Origin: Parathalassolituus penaei | GTDB taxonomy: Bacteria; Pseudomonadota; Gammaproteobacteria; Pseudomonadales; Oceanobacteraceae | Length of the DNA stretch: 64,000 bases | Reading direction: 5' to 3' | Assembly (NCBI RefSeq): GCF_026626885.1 | Contig: NZ_JAPNOA010000006.1 | Span: forward strand, 62,001-126,000 | Part shown: positions 1-7,318 of the stretch, piece by piece | Position numbering within the stretch: position 1 is the stretch's first letter | Layout: the number at the start of each line of letters is the position of its first letter | Program-made: the position numbers and the translations under genes | The notes under the pieces: model-generated | What the model was told of the DNA's origin: nothing | The model's database searches: none | What the model saw: only the letters and a program-made list of their open reading frames with translations

Positions 1-224
1 TCTCCGTCCCCCATTAACAGACCTATCAATTGTCGATACAGCACCGGACGCTGTTCGGCAATAGCGCGTATATGTCGACATTCGTTAAAGAAAGCGTTCA
101 GTTCAAATTGGGAACGGTCAGCGTAGCCGTCCTGCCAGGCCCACATGGCTTTCCACAAATCATCACCCTGTACGACCGAGCTGAGGGTGGTGAAAACCGC
201 CCGTCGCTTCTTGTCTATGTTCAT
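1..224 (-). CDS. Hypothetical protein, C-terminus cut by window edge
   Basis: The reading frame opens at an ATG at 224 and stays open for 74 codons to the window edge. A purine-rich GAGAGAGAAAGC precedes the ATG at a plausible ribosome-binding distance. The visible part is hydrophilic and rich in Trp, Asp and Arg, starting MNIDKKRRAVF, with no signal peptide or membrane segment. The gene follows the ammonium transporter on the same strand with a 12-nt gap, so the two are probably co-transcribed. I do not recognise the family and assign no function. Confidence 0.6.
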   Translation of the reverse strand, partial: MNIDKKRRAVFTTLSSVVQGDDLWKAMWAWQDGYADRSQFELNAFFNECRHIRAIAEQRPVLYRQLIGLLMGDG

Positions 225-236
225 GCTTTCTCTCTC

Positions 237-1571
237 TTACAAACGATGCCAGGTCTGGTCTTTGTGGAATTCCGGGTAACCCACCTCGTCGTGTTCGGAA
301 AAATCCAGCCCCTGTTGCTCCTCGCCGGTCGACACCCTCAAGCCCATGGTCTTGTGAATCAGGAAAAACACTAGTAATGCTCCAAAAAATGCCCACACAA
401 ATGCTGCCAACACGCCAACCAGTTGCACCACCAGTTGGCCCGGATCAAACAGCTTGCCCGTCTGGAACAGACCGACCGCCAGAGTGCCCCAAACGCCGGC
501 AAATCCATGCACCGGCACTGCGCCTACCACATCATCCAGGTGCATACGCTCCATCCAGCTCGCTCCGAGCACGGATATAACTCCAGCCAACAAACCGGTG
601 ACGATGGCAAACGGCGGCTCCATCACGGCACAACCAGCGGTAATTCCGACCAGCCCGGCAATACTGCCGTTCACCGTGGCAGTTAATAACACCGGTCGAG
701 CACTGACCCGGGAAGTCAGTACTGCACCAATGGCTCCCGCAGCAGCGGCCAGCTGGGTGTTTAATACAATCAGACCAACATCAGCACTGGCGGCCAGGGT
801 GCTGCCACCATTAAATCCAAACCAGCCCAGCCACAGGATAAAACCACCCAGCGCCACCAGAGACAGGTTATGGCCGGGAATCTGACGCGAGCTGCCATCT
901 TCTGGCGAAAAACGCCCGGTGCGCGGCCCCAGCACCAGAATACCGGCAAGGGCACACCAGGCACCAACCGAATGCACAACGGTGGAGCCAGCAAAATCGA
1001 TAAAGCCAAGCTTCGCCAGCCAACCACCACCACCGTATAACCCTCCCCAGACCCAGCTGCCAAATACCGGATAAATCAGCGCAGCCAGCACACAGGCAGC
1101 GATCAGATAAGCGTCATAACGAGTCCGTTCGGCCATGGCACCACTGCAAATGGTGATCGCAGTGGCAGCGAACATGGTCTGGAACAGTAACACCGTGTAA
1201 TCCCATTGCGCCAAATGCGACGGCATAAAGTGGCTGGTACCAATCCAGCCGCTGTTGTTGTGGCCAAACATCAGGCCAAACCCAACCAGCCAGAACACTA
1301 ATGTCCCCAGGCAGGCATCCAGGTAGTTTTTCATCATGACGTTCACAGAGTTCTTGGAGCGCGACATGCCCGACTCCAGCAAGGCAAAACCGGCCTGCAT
1401 AAAAAACACCAGAGCAGCGGCTGTTACCACCCAGGTAGTATCCAGCGCCAGCGTACTACTGCCAGCGGCGTCTTCGGCCACCTCCTCCGCTGCAGCCCAC
1501 GCCCCGTTAGCCAGCAAACAGGCCAAAATCCCCATCATCAGCGGTCCTGATCCGATACGACTGTTCAACAC
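237..1571 (-). CDS. amt: Ammonium transporter, Amt/MEP/Rh family
   Basis: Inner-membrane ammonium channel. The translation has the Amt architecture: a signal-like N-terminus ending GAWAAAEE, about eleven hydrophobic segments, the family stretch LDDVVGAVPVHGFAGVWGTL near the last third, and the cytoplasmic tail GEEQQGLDFSEHDEVGYPE that normally contacts PII proteins. I place the start at a GTG at 1571, because GGGGAG sits 7 nt upstream and the product (444 aa) then begins directly with a signal peptide. In-frame ATGs at 1619 and 1649 are alternatives; the one at 1649 has a GGAGG about 14 nt upstream. No glnK is adjacent, which is unusual because many bacteria pair glnK and amtB. The substrate call is firm; the start is less sure. 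Confidence 0.92.
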   Translation of the reverse strand: MLNSRIGSGPLMMGILACLLANGAWAAAEEVAEDAAGSSTLALDTTWVVTAAALVFFMQAGFALLESGMSRSKNSVNVMMKNYLDACLGTLVFWLVGFGLMFGHNNSGWIGTSHFMPSHLAQWDYTVLLFQTMFAATAITICSGAMAERTRYDAYLIAACVLAALIYPVFGSWVWGGLYGGGGWLAKLGFIDFAGSTVVHSVGAWCALAGILVLGPRTGRFSPEDGSSRQIPGHNLSLVALGGFILWLGWFGFNGGSTLAASADVGLIVLNTQLAAAAGAIGAVLTSRVSARPVLLTATVNGSIAGLVGITAGCAVMEPPFAIVTGLLAGVISVLGASWMERMHLDDVVGAVPVHGFAGVWGTLAVGLFQTGKLFDPGQLVVQLVGVLAAFVWAFFGALLVFFLIHKTMGLRVSTGEEQQGLDFSEHDEVGYPEFHKDQTWHRL

Positions 1572-1975
1572 GTTTTGTCTCCCCGCACCTTTACCTGAAG
1601 GATGTCTGTTGTTCTCCATATTGGTTACAGCAAGGGATATGCCCTGCATCTCATCAATGGTCACCTCCAGTCCGATATTAATAATCACCAGCCATATGAC
1701 CGGAATGTCCATCCAATAAATACCGTGAAATTAAAAGTTGCCTGCACCAGCACGGAACAAACGCCAATCAGTTGCAGTGACAGCTGTTGATTCAGCTCAA
1801 TTGCCTGTCAGGACATACCAAGTGCCATGCTCCATGAGCATGCGTGCTGCACTCACCCTGCACATTTAGAGGTCAGTTCATTGATAAACGTGCCCAATTA
1901 CGACCTTCTGATCACTTATTGGTCCACATTGGCAATATTCATAATTCCATTTCACGCACCGCACCGGGCAATTGA
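1572..1975. other. Intergenic region upstream of amt and modA
   Basis: No convincing gene here. It holds the amt promoter region on the minus strand and a 7-bp inverted repeat CATGCTC-cat-GAGCATG at 1826-1842 of unknown meaning. I looked for a sigma-54 promoter for amt and found only a TGGCAC half-site with no acceptable -12 element. The ModE operator of modA follows immediately at its right end. Confidence 0.4.
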
Positions 1976-1976
1976 T

Positions 1977-2003
1977 TCGCTATATAGTTCGCTATATAAC
2001 GAA
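1977..2003 (+). promoter_or_regulatory. ModE operator upstream of modA
   Basis: The sequence reads TCGCTATATA, six bases (GTTCGC), then TATATAACGAA. This matches the known ModE recognition pattern (ATCGCTATATA-N6-TATATAACGAT) at nearly every position with exact spacing. It ends about 35 bp before the modA start codon, where molybdate-loaded ModE would block transcription. A modE gene lies 1.6 kb downstream. Confidence 0.9.
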
Positions 2004-2038
2004 GCCAACCAAATACCCGGATATCAAACAGGGACATT

Positions 2039-2806
2039 ATGAAATCATATTCTGAATACCGTAATTATCATCGCAGCGCATGGTGCGCAGCACTGTTACT
2101 GATCACTGGCCTGTCCGCCCAGGCGGATACTGTTGCGGTTGCTGTAGCGGCCAATTTCCAGGCTCCAATGGAAGAAATCAGCAAGGCTTTTGAAAAAGAC
2201 AGCGGTCACAGCGTCGCCATGTCGACCGGCTCGTCCGGCAAGTTTGTGGCACAAATCCAGAACGGAGCACCATTTGATGTGTTCCTGTCCGCTGACCAGC
2301 AAAACCCGATTGCTCTTGAAGGTAGCGGTCATGCGGTTACTGGCACTCGTTTTACCTATGCCGAAGGTGCATTGGTGTTGTGGAGTGCCAAAGTCGCAAT
2401 TGACCCGCAGCAAGTGTTAAAAAGTGGAGACTACAACAAACTGGCGATTGCCAATCCCAAACTTGCTCCATATGGGCTGGCCGCTACTCAGGTACTCGAC
2501 AAAATGGGCCTGACCAGCGCTACCACAGCACATCTGGTGACGGGTGAAAACATTGCCCAGACCTGGCAGTTTATCGGCACCGGCAATGCCGATATCGGCT
2601 TTGTAGCGCTTTCGCAGGTGCGTGCGACCGGTGACGGTGGCAGCAGCTGGATCGTACCATCCGATCTGTATGAACCGATTCGTCAGGATGCAGTGCTGCT
2701 CAAACGTGGCGAAGACAACAATGCCGCCAAAGCTCTGCTGGACTATCTGCACGGAACCACCGCCAGCACCATTATCCAGCGTTACGGATATGGCCTGGGC
2801 CACTGA
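2039..2806 (+). CDS. modA: Molybdate ABC transporter substrate-binding protein ModA
   Basis: Periplasmic molybdate/tungstate-binding protein. An N-terminal signal peptide ends near GLSAQA-DT. The mature protein opens with VAVAANFQAPMEEISKAFEK and continues with STGSSGKFVAQIQNGAPFDVFLSAD, both typical of ModA oxyanion-binding loops. Length (255 aa) is normal. The gene sits directly behind a near-consensus ModE operator. What is odd is downstream: no modB permease follows and the next gene lacks the ModC ATPase domain, so ModA must use a transporter encoded elsewhere or belong to a decayed locus. Confidence 0.95.
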   Translation: MKSYSEYRNYHRSAWCAALLLITGLSAQADTVAVAVAANFQAPMEEISKAFEKDSGHSVAMSTGSSGKFVAQIQNGAPFDVFLSADQQNPIALEGSGHAVTGTRFTYAEGALVLWSAKVAIDPQQVLKSGDYNKLAIANPKLAPYGLAATQVLDKMGLTSATTAHLVTGENIAQTWQFIGTGNADIGFVALSQVRATGDGGSSWIVPSDLYEPIRQDAVLLKRGEDNNAAKALLDYLHGTTASTIIQRYGYGLGH

Positions 2807-2886
2807 GCAGACAACGCATGGGCGGAGGCACAGAGATCCTTTGCGACCTCTGCCACTTGCGTGACATTGATACAGGGAGAATTCAC

Positions 2887-3588
2887 ATGTACCAGTCAGT
2901 TCCCGATATCCAGAACAAACAGAGCACCGACACGCTGTGGGTCACACTGAAGTTACCACTACAGGAAATGCCGCGCCTGCAGGTGGTACAAAACACTCCG
3001 CATCCCAGAGTTCCAGCTTTGCACAGCAGCTTGCTGAACCGTGATCAGGCACGCCTGTATCTGGCCCTGATGAGCCAGTTAGGCCAAAAGCCGGATGCCG
3101 AACTGGATATCAGCACGATGGCACCGGCGCAGACGGGGTTGATGCGACAGGTGCAGGAACGACTGGATGAGGATGAAGCCCCCCCACTGCATGATCCCCA
3201 GAGCGTAACCTTCACCGCTCTGGTGGTAGAAACCAGCCGCGAATGGGAGCTGGCTCGACTGCAGTTTAATGGCGGTGATTTGTGGATCGGCAACCAGAAT
3301 CTGGTACAGGGAGATCGACTGCCAGTGCGGATTCACGCCACCGATGTCAGTATCAGTCTCAGTGCCCATGCCGACAGCAGTTTTTTGAATATCCTGCCAG
3401 TGGTATTAACCCGCATCGAGGAAAGCCCAGTTCCGGGTATGTGTGAATTACGTCTGCGCGCCGGTCATGACGGGACATCAGACCTGCTGATTCCAGCCCG
3501 AATCAGCCGTCGCTCGGCCAAACAGCTGTGGTTAACGCCGGGATTGCGGCTGTGGGCGCAGATCAAATCCGCCGCGATTGTGATCTGA
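2887..3588 (+). CDS. ModC-like protein lacking the ATPase domain (C-terminal Mop/TOBE region)
   Basis: 233 aa from an ATG with GGGAGA 6-7 nt upstream. From about residue 100 to the end it aligns by eye with the C-terminal regulatory part of ModC: a LWIGNQNL segment, VRIHATDVSISL, then NILPVVLTRI and finally ARISRRSAKQLWLTPG and LWAQIKSAAIVI, the molybdate-binding Mop/TOBE fold. There is no Walker A, LSGGQ or Walker B, so it cannot be a transport ATPase. Residues 1-100 (Pro- and Gln-rich) are unrecognised and do not resemble an ABC domain. The gene follows modA by 80 bp and faces modE. It may be the remnant of a deletion that removed modB and most of modC, or a free-standing molybdate-binding protein; the good ribosome-binding site and intact frame leave the second possible. 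Confidence 0.75.
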   Translation: MYQSVPDIQNKQSTDTLWVTLKLPLQEMPRLQVVQNTPHPRVPALHSSLLNRDQARLYLALMSQLGQKPDAELDISTMAPAQTGLMRQVQERLDEDEAPPLHDPQSVTFTALVVETSREWELARLQFNGGDLWIGNQNLVQGDRLPVRIHATDVSISLSAHADSSFLNILPVVLTRIEESPVPGMCELRLRAGHDGTSDLLIPARISRRSAKQLWLTPGLRLWAQIKSAAIVI

Positions 3589-3628
3589 CGCAGTCATCCA
3601 ACGATGGTTGGTCCAGGATGCTGGCCGC

Positions 3629-4447
3629 TTATTCCAGTACCAGAACCACACTGCCCGCTTCAAAAAAGGCACAGGCAGGCTGCCCTTCTGCCAACGCCAG
3701 TTCATCCAGACTGGTGTTGGTAATAATGGCGCTGATGGTTTTGCCATCCGCCAGCGCCATCACCACATCGGCATTCACCGCACCGCGGGTCACCCGGCTG
3801 ATGGTACCGGCCAGACGATTGCTGGCACTGACGCGAATATCCGGATCATTGGCCAGCATCACCCACGGCGCCTTGATCAGGGCGATCATGGATTGGCCAA
3901 CCTGAATATCCAGCTGCTGACGGCTTTCATCCGTGATCATGGCAACGATGCAGTGTTCAGAGGTAATCCGCAGCCGCACTTCGGCGTTCACCGCTCCGGC
4001 CGTCACTTGCTCCACAGCACCCCGAAACTGGTTACGCGCACTGGTTTTCAATCGGGCTGCTCCTGTCAGGCCCTGCAGATCACCGGCAACATCCGCCAGC
4101 GACTGCACCCGCTCACTGATTCTCTGCAAAAAACGCTGATGTTCTTCCTGTAATACCAGAAACCCCGCCAGCATCTGTTCACCATAGGTCGTGAGGCTGG
4201 TGCCACCGCCTTTGGCGCCGCCCGCACTGCGCTCGACCAGAGGCTGGTCGGCGAGGTTGTTCATAGCATCAATCCGGTCCCAGGCGGTCTTGTAGCTGAT
4301 TCCCGCCAGTTTGGCAGCCGCCGATATTGAGCCGGTGCTGGCAATCGCCTGCAGCAGCACCACCTGATCGCGCGCAAATGGCCGCTCGCCATTGTCGAGC
4401 CAGATTTCACCGCGCAATGGCGTAGGACTCAGGTATTCGCTTGTCAT
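3629..4447 (-). CDS. modE: Molybdate-responsive transcriptional regulator ModE
   Basis: 272 aa. Residues about 25-110 form the ModE winged helix: DQVVLLQAIASTGSISAAAKLAGISYKTAWDRIDAMNN, followed by the GGAKGGGTSLTTYGEQML segment. The C-terminal half contains two Mop repeats (LKTSARNQFRGAVEQVTAGAVNAEV and IRVSASNRLAGTISRVTRGAVNADV), each typical of molybdate-binding TOBE domains. The ATG at 4447 has GGAG 7 nt upstream. It converges with the ModC-like gene and, by family knowledge, represses modA through the operator at 1977-2003 when molybdate is bound. Confidence 0.95.
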   Translation of the reverse strand: MTSEYLSPTPLRGEIWLDNGERPFARDQVVLLQAIASTGSISAAAKLAGISYKTAWDRIDAMNNLADQPLVERSAGGAKGGGTSLTTYGEQMLAGFLVLQEEHQRFLQRISERVQSLADVAGDLQGLTGAARLKTSARNQFRGAVEQVTAGAVNAEVRLRITSEHCIVAMITDESRQQLDIQVGQSMIALIKAPWVMLANDPDIRVSASNRLAGTISRVTRGAVNADVVMALADGKTISAIITNTSLDELALAEGQPACAFFEAGSVVLVLE

Positions 4448-4621
4448 CAAGGCACTCCCAGCCGGTTATCTCATATCCGTCGGCAGTGTGCCTGCTGGTA
4501 GCCACCAGCGACAAGTGTTGAGTCCGCAGCGGCAATCCCTCTTCCGTCAGCGGGCGTCGAACCTAATGGCACGGAATGGCAGCGACCGCAATTGATGGTG
4601 CGAATTCATTGTTGCATTGCA

Positions 4622-4665
4622 AAAATATGCAAATACTTATCATTTAGAATCTCATCTAAATTATG
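4622..4665 (+). promoter_or_regulatory. Fur-like site upstream of the PepSY operon
   Basis: An AT-rich stretch contains AAATACTTATCATTTAGAAT, an imperfect match to the Fur hexamer array (GATAAT-type repeats). It lies about 90 bp before the first gene of an operon whose family is usually iron-regulated. Support is by pattern only. Confidence 0.45.
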
Positions 4666-4740
4666 ATCGCGTTCCTCTTCAGTCATCTGGCCTGCGGGCC
4701 AGGTTGAAACTGCCGTTAATTTGCCCTTTCGGAAGCTGCC

Positions 4741-5025
4741 ATGTTTTCTGCTGAACGCGTCTGGTTAACCGGACGAATATTGTCTGCCGCCATTGGCGGT
4801 TACCTGCTCACCATGGGGATTTGCCTGTGGATCGCCCAGCTGTCCGGGCTGGACCAGAACGATGCCCGAATGTTTAACACACTGGCGTTTTTCCTGATTT
4901 ACCTGCTGCTGATTATCGTCAGCTTCGCGCTGCGCTCGCATCAGAAAGCGATGGCGCTCAACTGGCTGAGCAACCTGCTGGTGTGGCCTCTATGGTGGTT
5001 GCTGCAAGGAGGTGCTGCGGCATGA
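4741..5025 (+). CDS. Small membrane protein of iron-uptake operon (DUF3649-like)
   Basis: 94 aa with two or three hydrophobic helices (about residues 12-32, 42-62 and 74-90). It resembles the small membrane proteins (DUF3649 type) found just upstream of PepSY-domain reductases in iron operons. Its TGA stop overlaps the ATG of the next gene (ATGA), so they are translationally coupled. No catalytic residues are visible; it probably assembles with the PepSY protein in the inner membrane. Confidence 0.75.
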   Translation: MFSAERVWLTGRILSAAIGGYLLTMGICLWIAQLSGLDQNDARMFNTLAFFLIYLLLIIVSFALRSHQKAMALNWLSNLLVWPLWWLLQGGAAA

Positions 5026-6770
5026 AAGAAACCCTGCGCCAATCCATGACCTGGTTACACACCTGGTCCAGCCTGATTGTGATCTGGCTGCTGTTTGCGG
5101 TATTTGTCACCGGCACCCTGTCGTTTTTCCGCACCGAAATCACTCACTGGATGCAACCGGAAGGCCACGGTGCCAGCCAGCCGCAACAGGCAGCAACCAC
5201 CGCCATCCAGCGCTTGCAGCAACTGGCTCCCGACGCCAGCCGCTGGGATATCCAGTTGCCCGGTGAACGCTCCCGTCTGACCGGCCTATCGTGGAGCAAT
5301 CCCGGCGAGGTTATGGAACGCCGCCGAGGCCCGATGCTCAGTATTGATCCGGCCACAGGTGAAACCCTCGATCTGCGTGAAACCGCCGGCGGCAACTTTC
5401 TGTATCGATTCCACTTTGAGTTGTACGGCATACCACGCGAGCTGGGGCGGATACTGGTCGGCATCGCCAGCATGCTGATGCTGGTCGCGCTGGTAAGTGG
5501 TGTGATCATGCACCGCAAGATTTTTACCGACTTTTTCAGTTTCCGGCCCGGTAAAAAAACCGCTTCCTGGATTGATGCCCATGTCATTGGCGGTGTGCTG
5601 GCCTTACCGTTCCATCTGATGATTACCTTTTCCGGCCTGATCCTGCTGGCCTCAACCCTGCTGTTCTGGAATGGTGGTGATCAGCGTAATGGCCCACCGC
5701 CTGCGGGCCCACAAACAGCTTCACACGGACCAAATACCACCCCGGAACGCCCATCATCACGAGGAGAGCCTCGTGATGAACAGGTAGAGCGCGGAGCACG
5801 ACCGCAGTGGAATAACGAGCGCCCGGATCACGAAGGTGCACGCAGTGAGCACCCACACCCGCTACGTGAAAAAAACCCGTCTGCGCGCCACACTCACATC
5901 ACGCCCACAGGTGATCAGCCCGCCGTGGATATCAACGCCATGATCCGTCAGGCACAAACCCTCTGGGATGCCCCGGTAAACGCCATCACGGTGGAACAGC
6001 CAAATCAGACCGATGCCCGCTGGCAATTATCTACCGGCAGCCGCGAAGGTCTGACCTCCGGTCGTAATGGTCGCCAGCTGATATTTGATAATCAGGGGCA
6101 GTTGCTGGAAAACCGCGCAGAACCAGAAGCGACCGGCGCGCTTGCTGCCACCTACAGCGTATTACGGGTATTACACGAAGCCCGTTTTGCCGATACCACC
6201 GTGCGCTGGTTGCTGTTTGTATCCGGCATACTCGGCAGCCTGATGGTAGCCACCGGCGCTATTTTGTGGGTGGTCAAACGCAGCCGCCAGCAACTGGGGC
6301 AGCTGGGTTATGAGCTGGTCAGCACTCTGAATCTGGCAGCAATTGCCGGTTTGCTGATCGCCATTGCCGGGTATTTCTGGGCCAACCGCTTGTTACCAGC
6401 CGTGCTGGAGAATCGTGAAAGCTGGGAAATCCGGGTGTTTTTTGGCATCTGGTTGCTGTCGTTACTGCACGCCCTGTTCCAGCACCAGCGTCAGGGCTGG
6501 GTGTTGCAGCTCAGTGTTGGGGCGGCGCTGTTTGGCCTGATTCCGTTGCTCGATCCACTCACCTCCCGCACCGGCCTGTGGTTTGCGCTGCAACAGGGCG
6601 ACTGGATACGTCTGCTGTTTGATCTGGTCTGCCTGCTGATGGCGCTGGTGTTGCTGGTTGCCGTTGTGTATCTGCGCAAGGTTTCGGCACCACGCCGACC
6701 AACCCCCGAGCCTGCCAACGTTCGGGCCCGTCCAATACAGGAAGTTAAACCACAGGAGATCACCCCATGA
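5022..6770 (+). CDS. PepSY-associated TM protein, probable siderophore-iron reductase
   Basis: 582 aa. TM1 (about residues 16-36) follows MTWLHTWSSLIVIW, a typical PepSY_TM opening with paired His/Trp. A periplasmic PepSY region and two more helices follow, then a long polar insert (about residues 225-315) rich in Pro, His, Arg and Glu, another PepSY-like region, and four or five C-terminal helices. Family members such as FpvG and FoxB are inner-membrane reductases releasing iron from siderophores. AAGGAGG precedes the ATG, which overlaps the upstream stop. The FepA-type receptor lies downstream on the same strand. Function is inferred from family and context. Confidence 0.8.
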   Translation: MKETLRQSMTWLHTWSSLIVIWLLFAVFVTGTLSFFRTEITHWMQPEGHGASQPQQAATTAIQRLQQLAPDASRWDIQLPGERSRLTGLSWSNPGEVMERRRGPMLSIDPATGETLDLRETAGGNFLYRFHFELYGIPRELGRILVGIASMLMLVALVSGVIMHRKIFTDFFSFRPGKKTASWIDAHVIGGVLALPFHLMITFSGLILLASTLLFWNGGDQRNGPPPAGPQTASHGPNTTPERPSSRGEPRDEQVERGARPQWNNERPDHEGARSEHPHPLREKNPSARHTHITPTGDQPAVDINAMIRQAQTLWDAPVNAITVEQPNQTDARWQLSTGSREGLTSGRNGRQLIFDNQGQLLENRAEPEATGALAATYSVLRVLHEARFADTTVRWLLFVSGILGSLMVATGAILWVVKRSRQQLGQLGYELVSTLNLAAIAGLLIAIAGYFWANRLLPAVLENRESWEIRVFFGIWLLSLLHALFQHQRQGWVLQLSVGAALFGLIPLLDPLTSRTGLWFALQQGDWIRLLFDLVCLLMALVLLVAVVYLRKVSAPRRPTPEPANVRARPIQEVKPQEITP

Positions 6771-7108
6771 TGCTGATATTGGCGCTGATTCTGATCCTCA
6801 CCGGTTTTCTGCATATGGCGGTAACCATCAACAGCCATTTCCGCCTGCTGTACGGACGCCAGACCTTGCCACACAGCAGTGCCCGAATGCTGCAAGCAGC
6901 AGGGCTGGGCTGGTTGGCACTGGCGCTCTGGCCTTGTATCAACGCCTGGTCGGTGCAGGTTGGTCTGGTGGTGTGGGTCGGTTTATTACACCTGGGTGCC
7001 CTGCTGATAACCGCCTGCCTGACCTGGAAGCCGGACTGGTTCCGGCTTGGCTGGCGCTACGTCGGTCAGCTGCGGCGACTACTGCTACCAGGGCTGCAAC
7101 TGTCCTGA
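6767..7108 (+). CDS. Small membrane protein of iron-uptake operon (DUF3325-like)
   Basis: 113 aa with three or four hydrophobic helices and a short basic C-terminus. Its ATG overlaps the stop of the PepSY gene (ATGA), indicating one operon. The order small membrane protein, PepSY protein, small membrane protein (DUF3649, PepSY, DUF3325) is a recurring arrangement next to TonB-dependent siderophore receptors. No known catalytic motif is visible. Confidence 0.75.
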   Translation: MMLILALILILTGFLHMAVTINSHFRLLYGRQTLPHSSARMLQAAGLGWLALALWPCINAWSVQVGLVVWVGLLHLGALLITACLTWKPDWFRLGWRYVGQLRRLLLPGLQLS

Positions 7109-7225
7109 TCTGATATTTCCCTGCGGTTCTACAACCGGTCCGGACTCTGTCCTGACCGGTTTTTGTGCTTGCATTTAGAACAGCTATGCGTCTGATTTTA
7201 AAGGGATTTATTGCATAAAAAACAC

Positions 7226-7262
7226 AAATGTAAATGATTTGTATTTGAGAATTATTTTCGAT
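7226..7262 (+). promoter_or_regulatory. Fur-like operator upstream of the siderophore receptor
   Basis: The segment contains TTGAGAATTATTTTCGATA, close to the gammaproteobacterial Fur pattern AATGAGAATTATTATCATT, preceded by a second AT-rich repeat (AAATGATTTGTATTT). It lies about 60 bp before the receptor start, a typical Fur operator position. Confidence 0.6.
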
Positions 7263-7318
7263 AAGGTCGAAAAATAACGGCATGCGCCACCATTTTTCCA
7301 ACCGACCAGGAGAAACCA

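Noticed and set aside
1777-1830. Sigma-54 promoter for amt
   Set aside because: A TGGCAC box is present on the minus strand near 1827-1822 but no TTGC-type -12 box at the required 5-bp spacing.
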